A DNA stretch of 64,000 bases from Oscillatoria sp. FACHB-1407 (GCF_014697545.1 NZ_JACJSA010000003.1:248001-312000); one strand, 5' to 3'; shown: positions 27,520-36,294, counted from the stretch's first letter. Numbers and translations: made by a program. Notes: a model not told the origin generated them from the sequence alone.

Positions 27520-28539
27520 ATGAAACTCTCGAAGAAAAACCTGGATCAACGCCTCGACCATCTCTACGACGTCATTATCGTTGGAGGTGGTGCTGGTGGT
27601 TTGTCTGCGGCGGTCTACCTCCAGCGATATCGCCTCTCCTGTCTTGTTATCGAGAAAGGACGGGGACGATCTTTTTGGATGCAAGAGTTGCGAAATTATT
27701 TGGGGTTACCGCCAGAGACACCGGGTCGAGAGTTGCTGAACCATGGCACAGAGCATGTGTTGGAGCTGGGGGGTGACTATTTGCGGGGGTTTGTCGAGGA
27801 TATCCAGGACGAAGGCGAAACCTTTGCCGTGAAAGTCAAAGTCGGCAAAACGGACAGCGTCTATCCCGTATTTCGGTCTAAATACGTCATTGCTGCCAGT
27901 GGCATCATTGACCAGTTGCCTACCTTGCCTGATATGCAGAATGTCTATGACTACGCAGGCTATAACCTGCATGTCTGCATGATCTGTGATGGCTATGAGA
28001 TGGCAGATAAAAAGTGTGGGCTATTCGTTCACACCGAAAGTGCGATTAATACGGCTTTTGTGTTGAACTGGTTTACTCCCTACATCACTGTCTTCACGCA
28101 GGGACTTTGTACGGTTGGGGATGAAATGCGCCAAAAGTTAAAAGAATTTGGCTTCCCTCTGGTGGAAACTCCCATCAAACGTTTTTTGGGTCAGCATCAT
28201 GAGATGACGGGGGTTGAGCTAGAAAATGGGGCGATCGTTGAACTGGAAACCGGGCTGGTCGCAATGGGTTCGCTCTATCACAACGGTTATCTCAAAGGGT
28301 TAGATTTGCAGTGGAAGGGTGAGAATTTGGTGACCGATTCCATGTGCCGCACCTCCCATCCTCGCATTTTTGCAGTAGGTGACTTAAAAGAAGGTATCAA
28401 TCAGGTGTCAATTGCCGTTGCAGATGGTACATTAGCTGCAACAACGATTTGGCGTGAGATTCGTCGTGCCTCTACCCCCCGTCGTTGGGAAGAAAATTTG
28501 ACGCAACCCACCATTGAGCCTATTGGAGCCGTATCGTGA
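27520..28539 (+). CDS. Thioredoxin-reductase-like FAD protein lacking NADPH motifs
   Basis: 339 residues. FAD domain: IIVGGGAGGLSAAVYLQ (residues ~20-36) and the C-terminal HPRIFAVGDLKEGINQVSIAVADG. Redox-active pair CMICDGYE at ~151 replaces CATCDG of thioredoxin reductase. The second Rossmann part reads KKCGLFVHTESAINTAFVL, with neither GxGxxA nor the HRRxxxR NADPH-phosphate motif. This is what is known of pyridine-nucleotide-independent relatives in cyanobacteria and clostridia (ferredoxin-linked FFTR or diflavin DDOR type). So it may take electrons from ferredoxin or an unknown donor. First gene of a tight operon: the next start overlaps its stop (GTGA). Confidence 0.85.
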   Translation: MKLSKKNLDQRLDHLYDVIIVGGGAGGLSAAVYLQRYRLSCLVIEKGRGRSFWMQELRNYLGLPPETPGRELLNHGTEHVLELGGDYLRGFVEDIQDEGETFAVKVKVGKTDSVYPVFRSKYVIAASGIIDQLPTLPDMQNVYDYAGYNLHVCMICDGYEMADKKCGLFVHTESAINTAFVLNWFTPYITVFTQGLCTVGDEMRQKLKEFGFPLVETPIKRFLGQHHEMTGVELENGAIVELETGLVAMGSLYHNGYLKGLDLQWKGENLVTDSMCRTSHPRIFAVGDLKEGINQVSIAVADGTLAATTIWREIRRASTPRRWEENLTQPTIEPIGAVS

Positions 28540-29099
28540 CTCAGAGCGTAACCCATTCCCCCTCCCTGAACCCCTCCGATTTGCAACTTGAGGTCGCTCG
28601 TTTGCAGGATGAACTGCAAATGCGCGATCAACTCGTGCAGCAATTGTCACAAGAGTTGTTTCGCCTGGTTAAAGGCAATGCGGGTTTTATGCCCGCCCCC
28701 GAAGTGTCTGAGCGGCACATGGCAGAAATGCGTGCCCTGCGCGAACAGTTGCAAGGGGTAGAGCAGCAGGTCATGTTCTATCAAGAACAGATCGCCTCTC
28801 GTGACACTGAAGTGTATCAACTGCGGCAATCGGTTAAGGAACTAACCGATCGCTCCCGCATGTTAGAACAGGTTGTGCAGGAGTTGCCTCACGTCTATCG
28901 TGAGAAATTTGCTGAGCGTATGGCACCGATCAAGGAAAAGATCGCGATGCTACAACGCGAAAATCGCCAACTCCATGCTGAGTTGCAGAGTGTTAGCTAT
29001 CGTCTAGCCGTCCGCAACCGCCGCACGACTCACATCGATCTCCCTTCTTTTTCTCAAGGTGGTACGGGTCCGTCCATTCCCACCTTTGGAAACGCCTAG
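28536..29099 (+). CDS. Coiled-coil protein, conserved in cyanobacteria
   Basis: 187 residues, predicted almost entirely helical coiled coil from ~10 to 160 (VARLQDELQMRDQLVQQLSQELFRLVKG, MRALREQLQGVEQQVMFYQEQIASRD, YQLRQSVKELTDRSRMLEQVV, LQRENRQLHAELQSVSYRLAVRNRR). The C-terminus is basic, then disordered. I associate it with the Npun_F5560-type family of unknown function. The GTG start overlaps the stop of the flavoprotein by four bases, implying translational coupling. Scaffold or partner role is a guess. Confidence 0.82.
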   Translation: MTQSVTHSPSLNPSDLQLEVARLQDELQMRDQLVQQLSQELFRLVKGNAGFMPAPEVSERHMAEMRALREQLQGVEQQVMFYQEQIASRDTEVYQLRQSVKELTDRSRMLEQVVQELPHVYREKFAERMAPIKEKIAMLQRENRQLHAELQSVSYRLAVRNRRTTHIDLPSFSQGGTGPSIPTFGNA

Positions 29100-29105
29100 G
29101 GCAGT

Positions 29106-29834
29106 GTGGTGACTGACGTCCTGATCCTTGCTGATGTTGACCATCAGGAAGGTTCTTGTGTGCCTTGCTCGATGGAGCAGGGGATGATGATTGATGCCTT
29201 GCAGCAGGCAATTGCTGCTGATGCAGCATTGTCTTCAGGCAGTTATACAGTTCATCTGTCATCGCCCCAGCAACGACCTACCTTGGGTCGAGATGCACTG
29301 ATTTGTCCGTTAACACTGAATGTGCCGTCAGATTTGCAATTTGCGGGACAGGCCATTTACCAGATTTGCCAGGATATTGCTGGGTTGCGCCAATGGGTTC
29401 GGCGTGAATGGGGGCTTTTGACTGGTGAAGGGGATTTGTGGTTACCCGTGGCTTTAACGGCGAAAGGACCGTTGTACGGTGAGGTGATTGGGTCTGAGGC
29501 AGCGAATTCTGCCGCTCAAGCCGACTCTACGGCGATCGCTTATTACCAGCCTCTACACCTGAGCGATCGCCTGCGACAACCGCTCTACGGGCTTGCAGGG
29601 CAACTGCTGCGATCGCACCTTGCCCCTCCTGCGGTCTATCTAATGCAATTTAAATTCGAGGGAACCGCAATTTGTTTCGATCGCCTCTTTCCCTTTCCGG
29701 CGGCTCCTGCGATCGCGAGCATTGGAGTGCAAGTGCCCAATTTGTTCGCGGCTCACTGGCGTTGTATCACTAGGCGATCGCTTCAAGATTTGGTCATTCC
29801 TGGTTTTGTGCCCCATCGGGTTGTTGGGGAATAG
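29106..29834 (+). CDS. Unknown conserved cyanobacterial protein
   Basis: 242 residues, soluble, no signal peptide. Features: acidic N-terminus (VTDVLILADVDHQEGSCVPCSMEQ with a CxxC), RDALICPLTLNVPSDLQFAGQAIYQICQDIAGLRQWVRREWGLL, and LHLSDRLRQPLYGLAGQLLRSHLAPPAVYLMQFKFEGTAICFDRLFPFPAAPAIASIGVQVPNLF. No recognised motif; the last part resembles a chaperone-like or tRNA-like binding domain only vaguely. GTG start; 6 bases after the coiled-coil gene, so third gene of the flavoprotein operon. Confidence 0.75.
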   Translation: MVTDVLILADVDHQEGSCVPCSMEQGMMIDALQQAIAADAALSSGSYTVHLSSPQQRPTLGRDALICPLTLNVPSDLQFAGQAIYQICQDIAGLRQWVRREWGLLTGEGDLWLPVALTAKGPLYGEVIGSEAANSAAQADSTAIAYYQPLHLSDRLRQPLYGLAGQLLRSHLAPPAVYLMQFKFEGTAICFDRLFPFPAAPAIASIGVQVPNLFAAHWRCITRRSLQDLVIPGFVPHRVVGE

Positions 29835-30056
29835 GGAGTGGGGAGGAGTAGGGAGTAGGGAATGGGGAGTAGGGGAGTAAAGCTTGAATGTGTCCAGAAT
29901 TTCGTGTAAAACCCCATTCTGTCTTCGCTCTAACCTCATGGGATGAAGTCTGCTAAATCAGATTAGGAGAGGTTCTCAGTCCACTTTAGTGAACTTTGAA
30001 AGGTAGCCCGCCATGGATGCGTGGGTGGATGGGAACGGTAACAGACACACTTTAAT

Positions 30057-30224
30057 TTAGAGTGAGTTCGGGATAAGGATTTCAGCGGTTAAACCCGCCG
30101 CTATCGGAGCAAAACCGACCTGCGTCGGTTCGTCAAATCCTGCCTTTTCCGCAGTCCGCGTCGGCAGACTTCGCTCTAGTAGCCGCGAATTCATTCGCCG
30201 GGCTCTTAAACCGAACTGACGTTA
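30057..30224 (+). repeat. 167-bp interspersed repeat
   Basis: Full copy in plus orientation: GAGTTCGGGATAAGGATTTC, CGGTTAAACCCGCC, CCGACCTGCGTCGGTTCGTC, GAATTCATTCGCC and AACTGACGTTAA in order. Confidence 0.85.
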
Positions 30225-30261
30225 ATTTACGTAGCCAAATCAGAGAACTTATCCTTTATCC

Positions 30262-30386
30262 GGCGTTGCTGATTGAGGATATGAAATCGCGAGCAAGATG
30301 CTCGCACTCCCTTGTGATCATCCCGATAGAGTGAGCGTCTCGCTCACGTTGGGAATTTACGTATCATTTGTCATTTCAGCAACGCC
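30262..30386 (+). mobile_element. 125-bp MITE-like element with 11-bp TIRs and 8-bp flanking repeat
   Basis: The ends are GGCGTTGCTGA and TCAGCAACGCC, a perfect 11-bp inverted repeat. CTTTATCC is present immediately before (30254-30261) and after (30387-30394), consistent with an 8-bp target duplication, although it lies in a CTTTATCC tract. No coding capacity. Confidence 0.75.
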
Positions 30387-30575
30387 CTTTATCCTTTATC
30401 CTTGCTTTTTTCTTTTTCTTCATCCTTTATCGTTCATCCTTTATCCTTGCTTTTTTCTTCTCTCTTCGTTTTTCGTTTTTCCTTCTTTCTTTTTTGCTCT
30501 TCATTTGACATGGCTCCTTAACCTGCGTCATCATCAAGGTGAGAGCTGTATTAACGTTTGTGAAGGCTACCCTGC

Positions 30576-31235
30576 ATGTCCCTTGAGCTGATCTCCCTGG
30601 AAACACTCCAGGAACTAGCCCATCACTATGGCTATGGAGCCGTTTTTGTCGGTATTTTGTTAGAAAATGCGGGTGTTCCCATCCCCGGTGAAACGATTAC
30701 GCTGGTGGGTGGGTTCTTAGCAGGTAGCGGTGAACTCAACTACTGGTTCGTCTTAGGCAGTGCTACAGCAGGAGCCGTGATTGGCGATAACTTCGGCTAT
30801 TGGCTGGGGTACTATGGCGGGTGGTCGCTTTTGAGTCGTGTGGGTCAGTTGTTCCGCATTCGTGAGGAGCAACTGATTGAAGTCAAGGAGCAGTTTAGCC
30901 AGAATGCAGCAAAAGCCGTCTTTTTAGGGCGATTTGTGGCTCTGCTGCGAATTTTTGCAGGACCGCTGGCAGGCATTGCTAAAATGCCCTATCCCAAGTT
31001 CTTTTTGTGGAACTTAGCAGGTGCAGGTGTGTGGGCATCGGCAATGGTGAGTCTGTCCTACTTCGTGGGTCAAATCGTTCCGTTAGACCTGCTGATTCAG
31101 GGGGTTGCCCAGTTTGGGATTGTCACCTTACTCATTATTGCTGGAGCGATCGCCATTCCCTGGTGGTTAGAGCGTCGGGGAAAAGGCGTAGAGACAATTG
31201 TGCTGGAGCCGATTGAACCCCAAGAGCAGGAATAA
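30576..31235 (+). CDS. DedA family integral membrane protein
   Basis: 219 residues. DedA/SNARE-associated (VTT) family with the conserved FVGILLENAGVPIPGETITLVGGFLAG, GAVIGDNFGYWLGYYGG and VFLGRFVALLRIFAGPLAGIAKMPYPKFFLWNLAGAGVWA. About five membrane or re-entrant segments. Members are linked to lipid (undecaprenyl-phosphate or phospholipid) translocation and membrane homeostasis; the exact substrate here is unknown. ATG at 30576. Converges with the AI-2E gene, 5 bases apart. Confidence 0.92.
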   Translation: MSLELISLETLQELAHHYGYGAVFVGILLENAGVPIPGETITLVGGFLAGSGELNYWFVLGSATAGAVIGDNFGYWLGYYGGWSLLSRVGQLFRIREEQLIEVKEQFSQNAAKAVFLGRFVALLRIFAGPLAGIAKMPYPKFFLWNLAGAGVWASAMVSLSYFVGQIVPLDLLIQGVAQFGIVTLLIIAGAIAIPWWLERRGKGVETIVLEPIEPQEQE

Positions 31236-31240
31236 GCCTG

Positions 31241-32404
31241 TCAAGAAACTTCTTCGACTAAGGGTTCTGGCTCTGGGTTAGAGCGATCGCCAGGAGCTAC
31301 AGCCGTGGCTGTCGTATTGGATTCTTTGGTTGGAGCTTCGGTTGCATAGTCAGCCAGAGAAGCAGCAGGTTCAAAGCCATTCAGTGCGCTCTTGATAGAA
31401 CTGGCAAAGGGCACAGCGATAACGAGTCCCAGTAAGCCACCAATCTTCGCTCCAACTAATAGAGAAATGAGTACCCAGATGGGACGCAATCCAGTGAAGC
31501 TACCCAACAGTCGGGGGGCGATAAGCTGGTCGATCACCTGATCCACTACAAAGGCGATCGCGATCGCTTTCACTCCCAACCAGAAGTTTTGAAATCCCAG
31601 AAGTAGGCTGATCAAGACAAAGGTCACGACATCACCAAACGGAATCAATGCCATCACCCCGACTCCCAAGCCAAACAGCAGAGCATAGGGAATTTGCAGA
31701 AGGGTAAAGGCAATGGTCATAAATATGCTGATAATGAAGCCCAGTGCCGCTTGCCCGATGAAATAATTTTGGAAGTTTTGCCGCAGTGCTTCTCGAACTT
31801 GGCTACTCCAGGGTTCTGGAAAGCGGCGAAAAATCTCTTGAATCAGGCGATCGCCATCTGCCAGCAAGTAAAACGTCAGCACGACCGTCAGCAATAGCTC
31901 TGACAGACCACCCACCGTTTCCAGAGCCAGTGTCAACACCTGATCAGCCAATTGCTCCAATTCACTGGGCAGGCTATTGACCAACTGATTCAGCACACGC
32001 CCCAGTCGCACCGGAAGCCCCTGACTGGCAAGCCAATCCTGAAAGACCTGTAACTGTTGCTCACCGGACTGGAGCCACTGGGGTACGAGTTGAGTTAATT
32101 CCCCCAAATCCTCTAGCAGCAAGGGAATCAGGGTCAGTGCTAGAATCGCTACCGCCAGAATGGTAATCAGGAGAATCAGCCCAACGGCTTGGCTGCGTTT
32201 CATGCCCCGTCGTTGGAGAAACTGAACAGGGTAGTTGAGCACCAAGGCCAGTAGCGACGCCAGGACAAACACCGTAATCAACGGCTGAAAGAATTGCAAT
32301 CCTTTGAGTGCCAACCATCCGTCTAGAAAAATCAGCGGAAATAGAATGGCAACGATCAGCCACGGAACAAGCTTTTTAATCGTAGGGTCAGACGGGGTCA
32401 GCAA
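31241..32404 (-). CDS. AI-2E family transporter-like membrane protein
   Basis: 387 residues, PF01594-like, with about eight helices: LVPWLIVAILFPLIFLDGWLAL, LITVFVLASLLALVLNYPVQFLQRRGMKR, GFIISIFMTIAFTLLQIPYALLFGLGVGVMALIPFGDV, VDQVIDQLIAPRLLGSFTGLRPIWVLISLLVGAKIGGLLG. Family members move diverse solutes or autoinducer-2 (TqsA), so the substrate is not fixed. C-terminal ~50 residues are acidic and disordered. Plasma membrane. Confidence 0.92.
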   Translation of the reverse strand: MLTPSDPTIKKLVPWLIVAILFPLIFLDGWLALKGLQFFQPLITVFVLASLLALVLNYPVQFLQRRGMKRSQAVGLILLITILAVAILALTLIPLLLEDLGELTQLVPQWLQSGEQQLQVFQDWLASQGLPVRLGRVLNQLVNSLPSELEQLADQVLTLALETVGGLSELLLTVVLTFYLLADGDRLIQEIFRRFPEPWSSQVREALRQNFQNYFIGQAALGFIISIFMTIAFTLLQIPYALLFGLGVGVMALIPFGDVVTFVLISLLLGFQNFWLGVKAIAIAFVVDQVIDQLIAPRLLGSFTGLRPIWVLISLLVGAKIGGLLGLVIAVPFASSIKSALNGFEPAASLADYATEAPTKESNTTATAVAPGDRSNPEPEPLVEEVS

Positions 32405-32441
32405 AGTGGCACCATTTTAGATTTTGGATTTTAGTAGTGTG

Positions 32442-32546
32442 TATAGCCGTAGCCACATTCAATGGGGTAGAGGCGAGTCAGAAAGCTCCCCTAGAAGCAG
32501 GATTTGAGCCGTAGCCTTTGCCTTAAGCTTTCTGACCAAAGCCATA
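32442..32546 (+). repeat. 105-bp TATAGC-family repeat
   Basis: Begins TATAGCCGTAGCCACATTC and ends CTGACCAAAGCCATA; the same length and landmarks as 44884-44987. Lies downstream of both convergent... flanking genes' ends/starts in the AI-2E to cryptochrome spacer. Confidence 0.8.
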
Positions 32547-32621
32547 ATCCTCTTGAAAGAACGGCAGCAAACGATTCTCAGTCCAAAATTGACAATCTCA
32601 AATCCGAACTCAGAACTGCTT

Positions 32622-34154
32622 TCACACTCTAGCCTTGCCCTTAGGTTTCAGCCTCTTTCCGTTGGTATGGCGGACGGTTGGGTGGGCAAAGGCAGCATTA
32701 TAGATTTTCTCATTCTCTTCAGCGGACTTAAATAAATCCACTACCGGATTGGGATAATCTACCCCCAACCTGACTCCAAACCGTTGCTGTTCAACGGGTA
32801 GCAGTTTCCAGGGTTCATGTACCTTGTTAGCGGGTATAGCTGCCAGTTCTGGCAACCAGTGTTTCACATAGTCCCCCTGCGGGTCGTAGTCCTTCGATTG
32901 TTTGAGAATGTTAAAAAAGCGGAAGCCACGGGCATCGTTGCCGACTCCGGCAGTATAGTTCCAGTTGCCCCAGTTGCTACACACGTCGTAGTCAATTAGA
33001 AGCGACTCAAACCACTCTGCCCCCATCTGCCAATTGATCCCCAGGTTTTTCGTGAGGAAACTTGCCACATTTTGGCGTCCCCGATTGGACATGAATCCGG
33101 TTGCTGCCAGTTCCCGCATATTGGCATCGACCAGCGGAAACCCGGTCATGCCTTCCTGCCATAACCCAAAGCGATCGCCATCCTCTTTCCAGTCGATCGC
33201 CACTCCCTGCAACCCCGATTTACGGAAGATGCGATCGCCATGTTTGGCACAGATAAACCGAAAATAATCTCGCCAGAGCAATTCAAAGATTAACCAGTAG
33301 GTCGAGTCGTTCTTGATGCGTTGAGCTTCATACTCCTGCACCTGCTCGTAAATGTAGCGTGGCGAGAGACAACCCAACGCCAACCAGGGAGAAAACTTGG
33401 AGGAATAATCTTCGCCCAACATTCCGTTGCGCGTTTCTTTATAGATCCGCAGTCGATCGCGCTCCCAAAAATAGGTCTTGAGTCGTGCTATCCCTGCTGT
33501 TTCGCCTCCCACAAAGCGAGTCACTGCCCGATCGTCACCGGGGGATGCCGCCAGTCCGAAATCCCCCAGGTCTGGCAAATCTTCAACGGCAAGCTCAGGC
33601 AACGCAGGAAGCTGTTTGGGTGAGGGAAATGGGAGGTTGACGGTGGACTCCTTCTCGACCTGCTTCCGAAAGGTGGTAAACACTTCTGGAATCTGGGCAA
33701 CCCCAAAGGGCAAATCGTCGGGGTGATAGAGCGTGTGTCCCCAAAAAGCCTGAAGCTTAACCCCTAATGGCTTCAGGGCAGCTTGAAGGGCAGTCTCGAC
33801 ATTAACCTCTTCAGACGTGACTTCTTGATGGTAGTAAATGGCTGTAACACCAAGAGTTTTGGCAATTTCGGGTAGCACTACTTCTGGCAACCCCTGCCGA
33901 ATGATCAGGTCAGAACCGAGGGATTGGAGCGATCGCCGCAGATCAGACACACTCTCCCGCAAAAACTGTGCTCGGAATGCACCCGTTTTAGGGAATCCAT
34001 AGAATGTAGTGCCAAATTGTCTGGGGTCAAAGCAATAGACCGGAATAATGGAAGTAGCACGAGATGTTGGGTGCGATGCTCGATGCAACGGTTCATGGTC
34101 ATGAATTCGCAAGTCATTGCGATACCAAATGAGAATTCGGGTGTCTGCCGCCAT
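32622..34154 (-). CDS. Cryptochrome DASH (photolyase/cryptochrome family)
   Basis: 510 residues. N-terminal antenna-binding photolyase domain (LIWYRNDLRIHDHEPL; VYCFDPRQFGTTFYGFPKTGAFRAQFL) and the FAD domain with SSKFSPWLALGCLSPRYIYEQV, FELLWRDYFRF, TGFPLVDANMRELAATGFMSNRGRQNVASFLTKNLGINWQMGAEWFE and CSNWGNWNYTAGVGNDARGFRFFN, all DASH hallmarks. Acts as a blue/UV-A photoreceptor or repairs cyclobutane dimers in single-stranded DNA. ATG at 34154; 64 bases away, divergently, starts a methyltransferase gene. Confidence 0.96.
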   Translation of the reverse strand: MAADTRILIWYRNDLRIHDHEPLHRASHPTSRATSIIPVYCFDPRQFGTTFYGFPKTGAFRAQFLRESVSDLRRSLQSLGSDLIIRQGLPEVVLPEIAKTLGVTAIYYHQEVTSEEVNVETALQAALKPLGVKLQAFWGHTLYHPDDLPFGVAQIPEVFTTFRKQVEKESTVNLPFPSPKQLPALPELAVEDLPDLGDFGLAASPGDDRAVTRFVGGETAGIARLKTYFWERDRLRIYKETRNGMLGEDYSSKFSPWLALGCLSPRYIYEQVQEYEAQRIKNDSTYWLIFELLWRDYFRFICAKHGDRIFRKSGLQGVAIDWKEDGDRFGLWQEGMTGFPLVDANMRELAATGFMSNRGRQNVASFLTKNLGINWQMGAEWFESLLIDYDVCSNWGNWNYTAGVGNDARGFRFFNILKQSKDYDPQGDYVKHWLPELAAIPANKVHEPWKLLPVEQQRFGVRLGVDYPNPVVDLFKSAEENEKIYNAAFAHPTVRHTNGKRLKPKGKARV

Positions 34155-34218
34155 CGTTTAATCCAAGTTCAGTCCCTATTGTCCTCATCTAGGATACATT
34201 TCTTAATCTTTGATTGGC

Positions 34219-35553
34219 ATGGAAAATTTAGCGTCTGATCTATTAGATAAAATTCGGCAACAATTTAATTTTGGTCCTTATCCAAGGGTGCCGCTTGAGA
34301 AATCACCCAAAGAGGATCTAAATGATCTGTTTATTCATAATCTGATTACACCGTTTTATTTACGCGATCAACGCATTTTTTCTAACCAGGATGCGGTGAT
34401 TTTAGATGCAGGCTGTGGCACGGGCTATAAAGCATTGGTATTAGCAGAAGCGAACCCAAACGCCAGAATTATTGGGATTGACGTATCGGAAGAATCGATT
34501 GAATTGGCGAAGCAGCGATTGCGCTATCACGGAATTGATCGAGCTGAATTTCATGTCATGACAATTGAAGATGTTAATCAACTCAATTTGCAATTTGATT
34601 ACATCAATTGTGACGAAGTTCTCTATCTGTTTCCCAACCCAGGTATTGGATTAGAAATACTGGGCAGCGTGCTAAAATCTAATGGCATTATCCGGGCTAA
34701 TTTACATAGTGCCTTGCAGCGAACTGACCTGTATCGAGCACAGCAAGTCTTCCGTTTAATGGGGCTATTTGATAACAACCCCCAAGAACTCGAAATGGAG
34801 ATTGCGATCGACACGATGAAAGCTCTCAAAGATCAGGTCAATCTCAAATCTCGCACCTGGACACCCATTTATGAAGAAGCGGATGGCAAGCAGGCATTGC
34901 TGATGAATTATCTGTTTCAGGGCGATACAGGATATACCATTCCTGATTTATTTCAAGCTCTGGAACACGCCAATTTAGAGTTTATGAGTATGGTCAATTG
35001 GCGACATTGGGAATTGATGGATCTCTTCAAAGACCCACAAAATTTACCTGTGTTCTGGGAGATGAGCTTTCCTGAAATTAGCATTCAAGACCGATTGCAT
35101 TTATTTGAATTGTTGCAACCCATTCATCGATTGCTTGATTTTTGGTGCGGGCATCCGGGCAATCATTCATCAATATTACCTGTTACACAATGGGATGAAA
35201 TGATGTGGAAAGGGGCGAGCGCCACTCTTCATCCCCAACTCAATTCACTGCATATCAAAGCTCGCTTAGAGGAGTGTATTGCTCAACAAATATCGTTTGA
35301 TGTGAGCCAATATCTCTCTATGCCTGCGGTGGGTTCAGTTGTGGTCAATGATAGTTTAGCTGCTTGTTTATTGCCCCTTTGGGAAGGCACACAATCGGTG
35401 AATGCCCTGGTCGAACGGTGGCTCAAAATTCGACCTGTTCATCCGATTACATTGGAACCAACGTCATGGGAAATCGCCTTTCAGGACGTCACGCGATTGC
35501 TCACTCAATTAGAGGTCTTTCTCTACGTTTTGATAGAGCCTGCGCTTGACTGA
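34219..35553 (+). CDS. Class I SAM-dependent methyltransferase with extra C-terminal domain
   Basis: About 444 residues from the ATG at 34219; a TTG at 34210 is also in frame. SAM motif I is ILDAGCGTGYKALVLAEANP (~60), acidic motif IIGIDVSEESIELAKQRL. The N-terminus FNFGPYPRVPLEKSPK is reminiscent of methyltransferases acting on large substrates. Beyond ~250, a helical C-terminal half (PLWEGTQSVNALVERWLKIRP...FQDVTRLLTQLEVFLYVLIEP) may be a winged-helix or substrate domain. The gene is noticeably more A+T-rich and lower in GCGATCGC than neighbours, a hint of recent acquisition. Substrate unknown. Confidence 0.85.
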   Translation: MENLASDLLDKIRQQFNFGPYPRVPLEKSPKEDLNDLFIHNLITPFYLRDQRIFSNQDAVILDAGCGTGYKALVLAEANPNARIIGIDVSEESIELAKQRLRYHGIDRAEFHVMTIEDVNQLNLQFDYINCDEVLYLFPNPGIGLEILGSVLKSNGIIRANLHSALQRTDLYRAQQVFRLMGLFDNNPQELEMEIAIDTMKALKDQVNLKSRTWTPIYEEADGKQALLMNYLFQGDTGYTIPDLFQALEHANLEFMSMVNWRHWELMDLFKDPQNLPVFWEMSFPEISIQDRLHLFELLQPIHRLLDFWCGHPGNHSSILPVTQWDEMMWKGASATLHPQLNSLHIKARLEECIAQQISFDVSQYLSMPAVGSVVVNDSLAACLLPLWEGTQSVNALVERWLKIRPVHPITLEPTSWEIAFQDVTRLLTQLEVFLYVLIEPALD

Positions 35554-35605
35554 TCTGCCCTCGCCCCAAAAGGATGTCTGCTGGCTGCCTGACAAATCCT
35601 TTATG

Positions 35606-35747
35606 TCTGGCGATTGAAACCGCAGTGATAGGAGCAACACCAAACTACGTCGGCTCGGCAAACCCTTAATCTTTCGGAGTGCGCGTCGGTTAATTTGGCT
35701 CCAATAGCTGTGAATTCATTCGCCAGATCCTTAAGCCAAACTGACGT
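35606..35747 (+). repeat. 167-bp family repeat, diverged and shortened
   Basis: Keeps GCGATTGAAACCGCAGTGAT, GGAGCAACACCAAACTACGTCGG and GAATTCATTCGCCAGATC, ending AACTGACGTTTG. Confidence 0.6.
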
Positions 35748-35802
35748 TTGCTTGCACACTTGAAGCCCAAGACTTGAGATTCCCCTACCTGCCTTAAAAA
35801 GA

Positions 35803-35898
35803 GGCATTGCTGATCTGATCTATGAATTTCGTATGGGCGGTTTGTGAACCGCCCCTGTCACCAGAACTGCTGTACGCATAGTCACATTCAGCAATGCC
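35803..35898 (+). mobile_element. 96-bp element with GGCATTGCTGA inverted ends
   Basis: GGCATTGCTGA at the left and TCAGCAATGCC at the right form an 11-bp perfect inverted repeat, one base different from the 30262 element. Contains a GGGCGGTTTGTGAACCGCCC palindrome. No flanking direct repeat is visible. Confidence 0.65.
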
Positions 35899-35931
35899 GG
35901 GGGAACTCTAAGCACGGGTGCTGATCAATTG

Positions 35932-36294
35932 TTAAGCAGCTTGCGTGGTCAGATTGTCTTGGGCTAAGAGGGTGTTGATCTTGGTAGTGAGCGATCGCTT
36001 AGACGCTACACCCACAACCTGATCCACCACTTGCCCATGCTTGAAAAATAGCAACGTGGGAATGGCTTGGATGTTGTACTGGGTTGCCAGGTGTGGATTT
36101 TCGTCGATATTGAGTTTAGCAACCGTCACCTGTCCAGCAAAATCCGTGGCTAACTCTTGAATGATGGGACCCACCATACGACAGGGGCCACACCAGGGTG
36201 CCCAGAAGTCAACGAGAGTCAGGTTTGGATTCTCTAAAACAGCTGTGGCAAAGTTGCCCTCTGTGAGGGTAAGGGGTGCAGTCGGATTAGACAT
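35932..36294 (-). CDS. trxA: Thioredoxin
   Basis: 120 residues, classical thioredoxin. WAPWCGPCRMVGP active site (m-type style), followed by KLNIDENPHLATQYNIQAIPTLLFFKHGQVVDQVVG with the cis-Pro. Reduces target disulfides using electrons from thioredoxin reductases. Strong ribosome-binding site AAGGAG upstream of ATG at 36294. A slightly longer N-terminus and C-terminal tail than E. coli Trx. Confidence 0.96.
   Translation of the reverse strand: MSNPTAPLTLTEGNFATAVLENPNLTLVDFWAPWCGPCRMVGPIIQELATDFAGQVTVAKLNIDENPHLATQYNIQAIPTLLFFKHGQVVDQVVGVASKRSLTTKINTLLAQDNLTTQAA

Larger units (their letters stand above)
29835..30575. other. Repeat-rich intergenic region before dedA-like gene
   Basis: About 740 bases with no gene: purine-rich GGGAGTAGGG short repeats (29830-29880), an AGTCCACTTTAGTGAACT palindrome region (~29979-29996), a 167-bp-family repeat (30057-30224), a 125-bp element with perfect inverted ends (30262-30386) and pyrimidine-rich CTTTATCC short tandem repeats (30387-30510). 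The dedA-like promoter is probably in the last 80 bases. Confidence 0.7.
35554..35931. other. Repeat-bearing intergenic region before trxA
   Basis: Carries a diverged 167-bp-family copy (about 35606-35747) and a 96-bp element with 11-bp inverted ends (35803-35898). No gene seen. Confidence 0.55.

Noticed and set aside
29979-30020. AGTCCACTTTAGTGAACT palindrome as an operator
   Set aside because: It resembles a common dispersed cyanobacterial repeat and is far from a start codon; no regulator can be assigned.
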